Of a stretch of DNA of 64,000 nt, positions 12,566 through 23,730 are shown piece after piece. Position numbers and translations under genes: made by a program. The DNA comes from Eudorina sp. 2006-703-Eu-15 (taxonomy: Eukaryota; Chlorophyta; Chlorophyceae; Chlamydomonadales; Volvocaceae), in NCBI GenBank assembly GCA_003117195.1, contig BDSI01000004.1, positions 429,290-493,289 on the forward strand, given 5' to 3'. Numbering within the stretch: the stretch's first letter is position 1; every line of letters begins with the position of its first letter. The notes beneath the pieces are model-generated. The model had not been told where the DNA came from and ran no database searches. It saw only the letters and a program-made list of their open reading frames with translations.

Positions 12566-14495
12566 ATGACAAAGTCAAGGGTCATCGCGATCCTGATAGC
12601 AATGTGAGTGCTTAAATTGTTTGGCCTCCTGCTACACGCCACCAGCAGCAGGTCGCTGCGATAGCGCAACGCGCCGCGAGGACCCATGCGCTGAACTCCT
12701 GTGTCGCACCAGCCACGATACATGATTTTGCTCCTCACAATCCTCATGACCTCATAAATTGAGCCCGTTGGCGACGAGAATGTGTTCCGTAACCGTTACA
12801 AGGTGGACCGTTACAAATGTATGTGTTTGTCGTGTCCTTCGCAGAGCACTCGGCTGCCTGGTCGAAGATTGCGCTTCCCAGATTCTCAGTAAGCGTGCGC
12901 TAGCGTGCGACTGGCTACTGCCTCCCTTAGCGACCCTGCGCACTCCGAGCGCGTCGTATACGGATGGGATCGGATCGGATGCGACCCAAGAGACGTTAAT
13001 GCTCCATATCCGGGAGTGATTTGGGCCGTGCATGAATGTTCATTACACACACGCAACCTCACCAGGAACGAACATGTTGATACACCCCACCGTACCTGGT
13101 GCCATGTCTCGGCATTATCCTCGCTCTATCTCTAGCGTCATATTCCGTAATGCGGCGGGGTTTGCTGCTGGTTTGCTGGTATTGTTCTTTGGCTGTGGCG
13201 CTTGCTTGCTTGTCGGTGTCCAGTCGCGCACAGCTGTGTACTGCACATCGTAGGATCAGTACAAATTCTCATCACCCACACAGCAGTCTTCCAAGCAAAC
13301 AACGCGATAAAGTGCACAGGCTGCGTTTCCTCAGTTCAGCAGGGCCATATATATAAATATATGCGCCCCCTGTCTGTCCTTTCCGCCGCGCTGCATCGAT
13401 CTCACCAAACCGCAGGCCGCAAGCCCCCCAAGCCACCCGCCCCGCCACCGCCACGGAGCACGTATCCGCTCCTGCCCGCCGCAGCAGACGACTCCCCGCC
13501 GCCTGCCTCCCGCAAGCTCCGCATCGGGTCCCCCCCAGGAACCGCCCGTGTCGTCGGCACCAAGACCTTGGTCAAGCAGTTCCCCTTCCGCAACGGCACC
13601 TGCAACAACCGCGCCGAAAGGCTGTCGCCCTTCCGCATGATCCCGACCGTTCAGCCGGCCGTGCTGCTGGACGCGAGCACGGGCAACAAGGCGGTGGTCT
13701 ACTGCTACAACATCGCTGCCGCCTTCCAGCCCGCCAAGAAGAGCCCCTGCCTCAAGATGAGCGGCGTTGATCAGATCGACGTGCTCGTCGGTGAGTCTGG
13801 CCGGTGTGCCGGATTGTGTGCTGCTGCGTGTATGATATGGTGCTAGCTAGCTAGCCTCTTGATTATTGACATCTTCTGTTGTTGACTGTGCGTGTTTTGT
13901 TGTCTGTGTGTGTTTTGTTGTCTGTGTGGTGTGTGTTTTGTTGTCTGTGCGTGTTTTATTGTCTGTGCGTGACAATCTGTCTGTTGTCTGTGAGTGTTTT
14001 CGACACGCATGCAACACGTACGGATGGACGAGCAGATGGTAGTCCTTCAACAACGGTCAACTAGATGTTGTTGCGGTGACAAACCTAATTCAAGAAGACG
14101 GACCTCCCTTACACTCGGTGTCCCAATCCTCCGTACCCCACCCTGCCGCACCTGTCCGTACAGAGCCATGGCTGGTGGAGAGGAAGGACGACTTCCTCAG
14201 CGCCACCAAAGTCACCATCAACGGTGTCCTGGTGACCCCCCGCCTAAGCAATGTCGACTGGAAGAACGCCAAGTACGGCGTCCTGAGCATTCCCGGCCTG
14301 TCGGCGCTCTTCCGTACCGTCCCGGCCGACGGCCTGAACATGTGCGTGGAGACCAAGCTCCCCAGCGCTGCCTGCGGCGAGCTGGAGGAGTTCTCGTGCG
14401 CCATCCCGAGCAACTTCTGCTACGGGGACGCCTGCGTCCACTCGCTCAGCGACGAGGGCAACACGTGCTGCCCGGTCTCGTCGGGTGAGCCTTGA
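12566..14495 (+). CDS. Pherophorin-like secreted extracellular-matrix protein (copy B)
   Basis: Four exons: 12566-12603, 12845-12888, 13416-13790, 14164-14495, with the same intron phases as copy A (2,1,1), giving 262 residues. The N-terminus MTKSRVIAILIAIALGC is a clear signal peptide. Exon 3 begins with a Pro-rich linker (KPPKPPAPPPP), a short version of the hydroxyproline-rich spacer of pherophorins, then the domain: FPFRNGTC, SPFRM, YCYNIAAAF, CVETKLPSAACGELEE, ending CYGDACVHSLSDEGNTCCPV. Exons 3 and 4 are nearly identical to copy A, whereas the linker and exons 1-2 differ more. The next intron starts with the same roughly 35 bases as in copy A. This is a recent tandem duplication with both frames intact. 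Confidence 0.87.
13885..13990. repeat. TG-rich minisatellite in intron 3 of pherophorin-like copy B
   Basis: Imperfect tandem units of about 18-22 bases (TGTGTTTTGTTGTCTG type) repeat about five times. They are absent from the equivalent intron of copy A, so they arose after the duplication or were lost there. Confidence 0.75.
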
Positions 14496-15085
14496 GGCGT
14501 TAAGGGGTTCGTCCGGCGGCGGTGAGGTAGCAGCTGGGCTGTGGATGTCGAAAGATGATCAACCCATGCGCGTGCGTGCATTCACTCGCACATATACGTA
14601 ATAAACGTATATGGGTTTGCTGCTACCTGCAATCGTTAATACAAGGTGCCTGTTATGGCGTGCTGGGCGGGAGATGCTGTCATGTGCGCCATGCGCTGCG
14701 GGGAACCGCAGCTGGCTTCAGCGGAAGGGGCTGGCTGGTCGCGGGCCGGCCGGATGTGCTGTTTTGGATGCCGGGTTTATATATATTAGAGAATGAAAGT
14801 GGCTTGATTCCAATTTGTTTGGTTGCTCCAATGACACGTGTCGGTTTAGACACGTTTTTGGGGAACCCGACCCCGCCCTACGTTGCTTTCGGACGAAGTG
14901 GTGAGGAGGTAGTGTTCAGGTCGCAGTTGTGTGCCCTTGTCGGATGCGGATTGTGAGACAATATCACCCTGTTTTTACCGAACGAGTCCTGTCCTGCCCT
15001 ACCTAGCTAGTGCCCTAGCTAGTGTTGCCCGACGGACGGAGGCAGCCTTGTTCGCAGCGCGTCTGTGCGTCTGCGTCTCGTGCGC

Positions 15086-15090
15086 TGTAA
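15086..15090 (+). promoter_or_regulatory. Candidate TGTAA polyadenylation signal, copy B
   Basis: TGTAA about 590 bases after the copy B stop, a spacing similar to that proposed for copy A. Confidence 0.35.
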
Positions 15091-15412
15091 GATCGAGTGA
15101 CCGTACTGCCGTACGTACCGCACACGTGCGAGCGGGACCGTGGGTGGCATGGTGCCCGGTAGGTCGGCTGTTTGGTCCAACCTAACTCACTTACACTTGC
15201 TACCACACTCTTCCCCTTCGGTCTGCTGAGCGCACCACCACCACGGCTGCTGACATGCATACTTGGGCGGCGGGGTATCAGCTATATATCAGGGCGCGCA
15301 CGCACGTAGCAGATAGAGAAGCAAGTCCACTGCCTGGACACTCCGTGCGCGGCCCAGCCGTCTGCTGCCACGAGCACCCGTACACCTGTACATTCACTCG
15401 TATATATACATC

Positions 15413-15490
15413 AGTACATATACTCGTACATACATCCGTACATATACTCGCACATACATCCGTACATACACTCGTACATACATCCGTACA
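15413..15490. repeat. 24-bp tandem repeat
   Basis: Three 24-base units (15413-15436, 15437-15460, 15461-15484) plus a 6-base partial. The core is GTACATAYACTCGYACATAC with one to three differences per unit. It is embedded in a wider TACA/CGTA-rich stretch beginning near 15379. Confidence 0.85.
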
Positions 15491-18400
15491 GGGAGCTGTC
15501 AGGATTTGCTGGGATGCCAGCTGTCCGTACACCACAGCCGACGACCCCGTCCGCCCAGTACCAGGCGTAATCGCGCGCACCAGCAGGAGGGAGGGAGTTC
15601 ATGAATTCGCCCTCAGCTGATTTCAAGTCGCCCACATACGGGCGTCAGCAAGCGCGTGTCGGCGACATATCCTGACCGTTTGTTGTTCAGGGGCGGTCAT
15701 ACGATTAAGTAGCAGGCGTGGGCTGTGCGTCCTTTCTGACGTTAATCTGCGTGCCCCTGGCATCGATGTAGCTGCGCATCGGACCATAATAAACTCTATG
15801 ATCGTATGATGAGTTGATGACACCTCAGCCCCGAAGCAGCAGCGGGCCGCCGCCGACCGAGCGAGCTTCATCGCACGCTGCCTAACTGCTGTCCGGCGGG
15901 ATGTCCGCACCAACCAACGTAACGTAGCTTCATTACAAGGCGTGCGTTCGCATTCAAGTGCTGCGGAGGTAGCTGCCTGCCATGCGGCCTCGCTGGGCGT
16001 CCCAGCTTAGCTAGCTACCCGAGTGCTCTGCAGCCCGTACGCGACCTACCCATCCAGGACATGCATGTGGGTACATACGACACCCTGACCTCATGGGTGG
16101 CCATCCCCCGCTCGCTCGCTCGAACGGTGTGCCGTACATGCCGCGGTAGGTTTATTTCCCGACGTTGACGGTATTTCTTAGCCTCTATTCATTACAGCTT
16201 TGAGCGCTTACACGGACAAACAGCGGGCGGGTCCAGGTGCCATGCACGATGACAAAGGCCGGCAGCAGGTGCCGCGCTTCGCAACCCGAAGCGAGTGAGC
16301 TCTCGCTGCTCTTCGGGCGGCGATGAGAGCGAGTCCGCGCCGGTACGAACGTACGAACGTATGAACGGCCACCCGCCGCGAGTATGTACGACCGTACGCG
16401 ACCGTGCTCGCTAGCTGGCTAGGCATCGACAACGCACAATAGCCATCCACAACGAATTGCTGAAATGTACGGCATGTCCAACCCACCGACCATGCAAGCC
16501 CTCAATTGTATGTCGCCAAGCAAACGAACTGACCCGCCGTGGTGCACTGATGAGCTGCACATCTCGCTAGCTCGATCTGCCAGCAGCAAGCCCAAGCATC
16601 ACTCTGCTGCCATGCCATGCCATGACATGGCCACATCGATAGATCAAGGCGTCGAGGCCGCCGTCTCGTTCGCGTCGACTCGTCAGCCACGCACACTACG
16701 TCACCTGCCGGCACGCAAATTAAATGCAACTGGAATAACCTACCCCCGCCGTCCCCTTCCCTGGGGCATCGGCACCTGGGACGGAGCACGCACGCCCGGC
16801 GCAAACATTTCGAGATGGACGCCGCCCAAGCATCCGGTGAAGCGACAGACAAACAGACAGACAGACACAGCAATTCATTCACCTGCACTACTGCAGCTAC
16901 ATACCGTCCACCTCTGCGACCGACCTCGTTCTAAAAATCTAACTGAACACGCAGAAGGTAGGAAGTCCCTCTGGTCCGTTATTAGCGTACAGGGTCTAGC
17001 TACGTGACAAGTGCCGTTAGTGCCCATTCATTGGTGCACTAAGATGCCTGATGCTGAGCAAGCAAAACATCCCAGGCCCATACTTTGCTTGACATAAATG
17101 ACCACGCACAAGATGTACCACCACAGTGGCACCCACACCATTGTGTGTGTGACCGCGGGTCCACGCACATACCCGTTCCCGAAATCCGTACATGACACGC
17201 ACGCACTGCAGCCTAGCTATCGACACAGCGTAGCACTCATCATCATAAGCTGCACGCATCCGTCACGCACCAGTGCCTGGTGGCGAAGCAGTGTTGCGCC
17301 AGGTCCTGCACGTACGTATATTTATTAATAGTTCATTTTCCGTTCTATCTGTAGCGATCCTGCAGACGGGTCCGCAACGGACAACGAACGGGACAACTGA
17401 TGACTGAGCAGTAGTACGGCGCGTGTACGCACGCCACGCCGGCCGCATACCGACCGGCCTTGGACCCACCATCGGCCGAAAAACGGCACCACCCAAGCAA
17501 GCAAGCGACATTCGCCATTGCACAGCCGGCACCAGTTGGGCCATACATGTATTCTGCCACCTGCATCGATCCATACCGCGCCAGGTTCGCTCGACCTTTG
17601 CAAAGCGAGGCCCAGCAGCAGCAGCAGCAGCAGCACCGATCTAGCGATCCCGCCACCAGGTCTGTAGCACTGCAACTAACCGTTATTCGTTGTGCGTTGT
17701 TCTCCAACGACCCTTCACTTGCCACCAACGCCCCCGTGTCTGTCTGGGTGGTCAACTGTAAGCACATGCAAGGGCCCAGGTGCGTCAATTCGCTGTATGT
17801 CTTTCTGCCACTGTGGGCGCCACGCACTACTATGGCTGGCGCAAGGCGGAAGCCCCCCTGTCCGTGACAAAACACCCACACATGCGTACTGCGTGTCCCT
17901 TGCCCTCGAGTCCGTGGTTGTTCAACGACTGCCACTGCTCGCTGCTTCATTGGACGAGAAAGCCCGCGGGTATCGTACGGCGATGAAACGCACACCTACC
18001 ACCAGCCCGCAGGACGGATCGGCCCGCGGACAGGTTGCGGCCGGGTTTGGGCGCACCCGCCCCAATCAAATCCGCTTATTACTTCGTCCCCCGCCCTCCT
18101 TTCGTATGTCCCCACCTACCGAGCGCGCATCCGGCGTGCATGAGTGCCAGGCGGGGATTCGGAGCCAAGATGGACGGATGGATGAAGACGACCTCACCTG
18201 CAAACCCCGTGATCTTGACCTTTGCACGCCCGCGCACAGATAACGCCAACGCAAAGGTAGCCAGTCAGCAGCTGCTGGACGGCTCACGGCGAGCGCGGGA
18301 CAAGGCAGCAGGCAAGGGGCGCCCACACAGCATGGGGCGCAGCAGGCTAGCCAGCACCCGGCGGCGCGGCAACACCGACGCACACATACAGTCACACACA

Positions 18401-19978
18401 CAGACACTCGGTCTCTCAAACACATCCTGGCGACTCACTGCGTGTTTTCGTATGTAGGAACTCTCACACTACTTCCTTGCCACACTTTTACGCCTTGCCT
18501 GCTACGTCTCGCCTATCCCTCCTTTATCGCCCAGCCACCCAGCCACACCCCCATCCTCGGGCGTGCGAGCTCGTCGTGATGCGATGGGAGCCCACAGCGC
18601 CAACCTGCTGTGCACCAACCCGCCGCCAACGTACCTTCCCTTGCCGACCATCCGCACCTATCTGCAAGCGCGCCGGCGCGCAAACGCTTATGCCCCTGAC
18701 CGGATACCGCATACTCCTCTCTCAGCAGTGGATGCCATGCTTGTCGCACACCCCACATACACCATGCCCTACCTCGCGGCCACTCCCCGCATCACATCCG
18801 CCGGCGGTGCCGTACAGCCGTCGTACAGATCCAGCGGTAGGTGCACACATACGGCAAGAAGCAACTAATGCACCCAACTAACGCCACAAGCCGTACACAA
18901 GTACCAGGTGTGCAGTACGACACACACCAGCAAGCCAACATAACAACCGCGGCGAGCGCCCGCCGTGAACAGCGCACCGTACGACAACACACATACACAT
19001 ACCGCCGGATGTGTTGTGTGTGCGTGCCCGGCGCGGCAGGAGTAAGCACGTGCAACTTCGAAGGTATGGCATGCACACGTGCTGACGACCAGCTAGCTCT
19101 CTCATCAACAATCACAACCCACGCGATATGCCCTCCCGGGTGATTATTATGCCATCCCGGGTGACCATCACAAGCCATACGTACGTCACCCGTGGGTTAC
19201 GTCGGGCGCAGGCAGCAGGCGGCATGACGCGAGAGCTTGCCGCCTTGCCCTGGCTCAACCGATTGGTTGCCTCCTCGCCTGGCAACATTTTGACCAGGTC
19301 TGCTTCTCGTCAGTTGGCCAGTCAGTCTATCACACTCCGCCATGCCCACAGCCCCGTACAGTCCACCAGCAGACGACACACCGAACCATCGCGCCCTCCC
19401 TCCTCGCTGGCTGGCTGGCGCAGCTGCTGCGCAATGCATCGAACGAGCATGTTTCAAACCCACCCAGCCGCTCGCCGATAATCAACCGCGGTCCTACCTA
19501 CCTGCCGTGCACGACTGCATGAATGCGGATGATACGGTAGCGCTGCGTGCTTCCGTCGTTGCCTGCTGCTGCCCGACAGCCTGTTGGCTGCACCGCCGAG
19601 ATGGCCATCCCATCCCATCCCGTCCGCGCCATCCACGCCCGCGCCGTACAAAGAGCCGCCTCCGATCCCTCCATGCTGCGCGCTCGAGCCGGTGCGGCAT
19701 CGCGCGCACACATGCACATGCCCGCCCGCCGTACACTGCGCGCCCGCCGTACAGCGGTCCATACACACACGCTCTGGATGCATGCCATGCATGCGTGCGC
19801 GCTTGGGGGTAGATGCATCGAACGAACCCCGCGCGGGGGCGATTGCGCCGCAGCCTGCAGCAGCTCGCCCACAGCTCATCATCACGTTGAGGCGGGAACA
19901 GGCCAGCCGCCGGAACGATATCCACACACAGCACTACTCACGTAGGGCAGGGGGAAGATAGAGCGCCTCCCCAGCCTG

Positions 19979-20008
19979 CCAGCCTGCCTGCCTGCCTGCC
20001 TGCCTGCC
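19979..20008. repeat. (CCTG)n microsatellite
   Basis: Six to seven CCTG tetramers in a row; a shorter CCTG run recurs near 20103-20116. Confidence 0.85.
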
Positions 20009-20926
20009 CAGCGGTAAATGTGCGCCTGGCTCGCCGCCGCCGTCCAAGCTCAAGCTCCCGCTCCCCCAGCAGGCCGCCGCCGGTAACTTATTGGGACGCC
20101 CCGCCTGCCTGCCTGCTGGCGAGCGCCCATCCAGGCCCCTCCCCACACACACGTGCGTGGCTCCCTCACGGCGGACGGACGCCCCTATCTTACATACATA
20201 CACTACACTACACCGCCGCCCGCACCCCCGCACCCCCACCCCCACCCACCCACCCGGACAATCAACGTGCACGGCGCTGGCTGGTCAACAATCAAGGAGC
20301 CGGAGCCGCACCTGTGTGTATGTGGGCGATCGACTGATGATCGGCCCCGCACCTCGAGACCGCACTGCACCGCCGCACTGCACTCCACCGCCGCCGCACT
20401 GCATTGCACACAGCTGTCAGCCGTAGCGGGAACGATGGACCCCGCCCCCCCCCGTCCCGCCCCCCGCCGCCCCGCTACGTAGCTAGCTACCTAGGATAGA
20501 CACCCACGTACGCACGGAGAGCCACCCGGGGCAGGAAACGACATATAGCGCGAGGGGCACGTGTATGTGCCCCCTCCGTCCCTCCCTCCCTGCCTCCCTC
20601 GGGCTCCAACACACCGTACTGCAACCGTACGACAAACGGTGTGGCTGGCGTGCCAGAGCGAGGGAGCTCCATCCCCCGTGCGTGTCAGCAGCACGTGGAC
20701 GATCAAACGGCCGATGGATCGACCCCTCGTGACGTACGGCATCATAACGCCGGCGTTCACACGGTTCGTACAGTAGCACAGGAAGACGACGGGACGGGGG
20801 CTGGACTAGGGTTCCCTCCAGAAGGTGGCCATCCAGGCCGCGCCTCGCCTCGCCCGCACTGAAATCCCGCCCTACCTCCACGCATGCATCACGCCGCGCA
20901 GCAGCCCGTTTGTCCGGGGCGTGCGC

Positions 20927-21015
20927 CCATCCATCCATCCATCCATCCATCCATCCATCCATCCATCCATCCATCCATCCATCCATCCATCCATCCATCC
21001 ATCCATCCATCCATC
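20927..21015. repeat. (CATC)n microsatellite, about 22 copies
   Basis: About 89 bases of uninterrupted CATC (GATG on the other strand). Apparent His-Pro-Ser-Ile or Met-Asp-Gly-Trp frames across it are translations of the repeat, not protein genes. Confidence 0.95.
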
Positions 21016-21525
21016 TCCCAACAGTGCACCACGTCGTCCCAAACCATCAGCAGCAGCAGCAGGAAAGCAAATAAAACAAAGCAAGGCAGCATCCATTTAT
21101 CTTCTTACTGAGTGCCGTGTTTGCAGGAGGGGCAGGGCAACCATTCTATCTGTGCTCGCATCCGTAGCAGTGCTCAACTTCATAGATAGATAGATAGACC
21201 GACCCAGTGAGCAAGCAAATCAACTGGGTTGCTGCATGCGCCGACGCAGTAGTGAAGCTCCACCCCCAACAGGCATACATATACCCGGTCTAAGGAACCC
21301 CGCATCGAAGGAACCCCCCAAGCAACCGCCCGCCCGCCCTTACTTGCAGGTACGTCAGCGAGGGCCTCTCCCCCGCCCTCCCCAGCGGCTACTGGCAGCA
21401 GCTCAATGGTACCTACGTACGATGCCCAGACGGCGGGCCACCCCAACGCAACGCACGCGGCAGCAGCAACAGCAGCACCAGCAGCCGCGGCCCCGCCGGC
21501 GGGCGGGTGGCTCCTGAGCAAAGCA

Positions 21526-21526
<1 letters not shown>

Positions 21527-21560
<34 letters not shown>
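21527..21560. repeat. CAG/CTG trinucleotide run
   Basis: About eleven CAG units in non-coding context; a second run of CTG units lies at 23135-23161. Confidence 0.9.
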
Positions 21561-21561
<1 letters not shown>

Positions 21562-23710
21562 GCCCACCCGCTCCGCGCGAGTGTGCCTGCTGGCCACAGG
21601 CATGCATCCACCCCTTCGCGGATGTAGGCCAGCTCGGCGGCTCTTCTCGCGACACGTAAGGGCGAGTGCGCTGCGGCTGTTGGCGCACGGCTAGCTAGCT
21701 CGGTTGCTGCGGCACCTGCCAAGCCGCAACCCAAACACCGGACAACGGCCAGCGGACTCGCTCTTGCCCGCCTCTCAATTATTATAAATGGATGCGTGAG
21801 TGGGTGGAGAGGCGAAACGTTCCCGAAACATGTGTAGTTGACGTACGGCGACATCAAGATCAGAACTCAAAGACGCTACGGCCCAACGCCTAAGAGACAG
21901 CGCGCCGAGCTGCATGCTTTCGATAAATGTTGATTTGACGTGAGTTTACGTACTGCATCCGTACGTACATGTACACTTGCCGTACGACGCCTTGACCGTT
22001 GACACGATCATCACCAGCACGAGCACCAAGAAGCAGTAGAGCCCCAGCGATCGAGAAACTCAACGACCCGCGCTGGAAGGCGCAGGAGTGACAACCACAA
22101 CTCGCCAAGCAAGACCTGTCCGACATACAGGCTGCCAAGGACCAAGCAAGCAAATGCGCGCGCGTGTGTATGTGCCCGTGCAGCGTGTTAATGCCAACAC
22201 GGCGCATACACAACTCGATCGCACACAGATTGAGACATGGATCCAGCCGCAACCGCTGAATCCGCACATACAAACATACAAACAGGCAGTAAGTAATAAA
22301 GGGTGACAATAAACAGAGATGGTGGCTCTCCACACATAATAAGCGACACACACCCGCCGCACCAAAGACGGCGGGGGGGCAGCAGCTGACACACAGTCCA
22401 GCCACATGTAGGCGAAGCCAGCAGCAGCTGTCGGGTGCGTGCGCATACGGCCCCATGTGATGTGATGTGATAGCATTGATCAATATGATGAACAAGTCTC
22501 TTGATGACAGGTAAGCGAGTCAGAAGTCCCGGCCATGAAATTCGGCCGGGTGTGCGGATGATGTACATGCGCGCGTGCGTGTGTGTGACGACACACCCGA
22601 TCACCCAACCAACCAAACGAACCAACCAACCCAACTAAGCAATTAGACGCCGTACGGAGTAGGATCACAAGAAACACGCACGACATCAGCCGGATGATCC
22701 CCTTGATGCTGTTTGCTTGTATGTGCACGGATTTTCATTGTTGTGCAAAATGGTCCCTCGTGAGCTCGACGCCCGTGGTGCGGTGCGTGCGTGTGTGAGC
22801 GGCAGACCGGCCACGAGACGGGGTGACAGCCGACAGTGACGGGTTTTGAACCGACCCTCAAAATGTGCTATTTGCAACAACTACCAGGATGATGAAGTTC
22901 CGTACTTGCGACGTCGTTCACAGTTTCGTATGAGTGGGAGAATGAGACCCAAACGACGCACGCAGCGGACGACGGATGGACGCATCGATAGATCGCATCC
23001 ACCGCCGGCACCTACCTCATCGGGTGTAACCCATCCTGCATCAATCCCCGCACAAAACGCACACTCTCGCTCCCCGCCCAGACATCCGCAGGACATCCTC
23101 GTCTGCACGCACCGTGTTCACATGCAGCGAGCCGTGCTGCTGCTGCTGCTGCTGCTGCTGCATTCAGCGATTGAGTTCGCTTCTGTGATGTACGGTGTAC
23201 GGTGTACGGATGTGGTTTCTCTCTATCACACGTGGCAAGGAAGTACGGCGGATGGAAACAAAGGAAGCACGCTCACTCCCCGCACCGTTATTGCGGCCCC
23301 ATGCCGACCCTGCAGTAGTCACGTGAGCTCGCGCCCACGGAGATCGGGTCCATCCCATGGCTTTCCCCGCGCTGCTGCCAACCCCCACCACGCACACCTA
23401 TCATGAGGCAGGCGCACGCCCAGGGACCAAACCATCCATTCCGTCGACTCCACTTCGCGTCCACCGCCACGCACCTCGCTCCCCCCTCTGATCCCTCGGT
23501 ATAGGTACACGCACACCGTACATCCATCTTGGACCCCCCCCCGCACTATCCATCACGCACACGCACTTCCCCCGCCACGCCGCTCGTGACTCGTGTGGCC
23601 CTCACCCGCGCAGTGCCAAACCACCAGTGCTGATTCCACCTCAAGCGGCCAGCACGGGTCGGTGCTGTATGTACGTATGTACGCAGCACGACGCACAGCA
23701 GGGAGCCGTA

Positions 23711-23715
23711 TTACA
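23711..23715 (-). promoter_or_regulatory. TGTAA polyadenylation signal of the RWP-RK gene
   Basis: The plus strand reads TTACA, so TGTAA is on the minus strand beginning 16 bases after the proposed stop codon. It supports 23731 as the real gene end, though it implies a short 3' UTR. Confidence 0.5.
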
Positions 23716-23730
23716 GACATGCATGCTCAT

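Larger units (their letters stand above)
14496..23730. other. Gene-poor, simple-repeat-rich intergenic region
   Basis: Over 9 kb without an exon I can support on either strand. Overlapping frames are plentiful but have arbitrary composition, and several are translations of simple repeats. Contents: a 24-bp tandem repeat at 15413-15490, (CCTG)n near 19980-20008, (CATC)n at 20927-21015, GATA units at 21182-21200, CAG and CTG runs at 21527-21560 and 23135-23161, CA-rich stretches, and an unusual density of CCGTAC/GTACGG/CGTACG words. Non-coding RNA genes or heterochromatin cannot be excluded. Confidence 0.55.

Noticed and set aside
15413..15490. CRISPR-like array
   Set aside because: Units are contiguous without spacers and the DNA is eukaryotic nuclear; this is a minisatellite.
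20825..21193. His-Pro-Ser-Ile repeat protein
   Set aside because: Translation of the (CATC)n microsatellite.
21180..21857. 225-residue minus-strand frame with poly-Leu
   Set aside because: It spans the CAG run and GATA repeats, has no motif, and the Leu run is a repeat translation.
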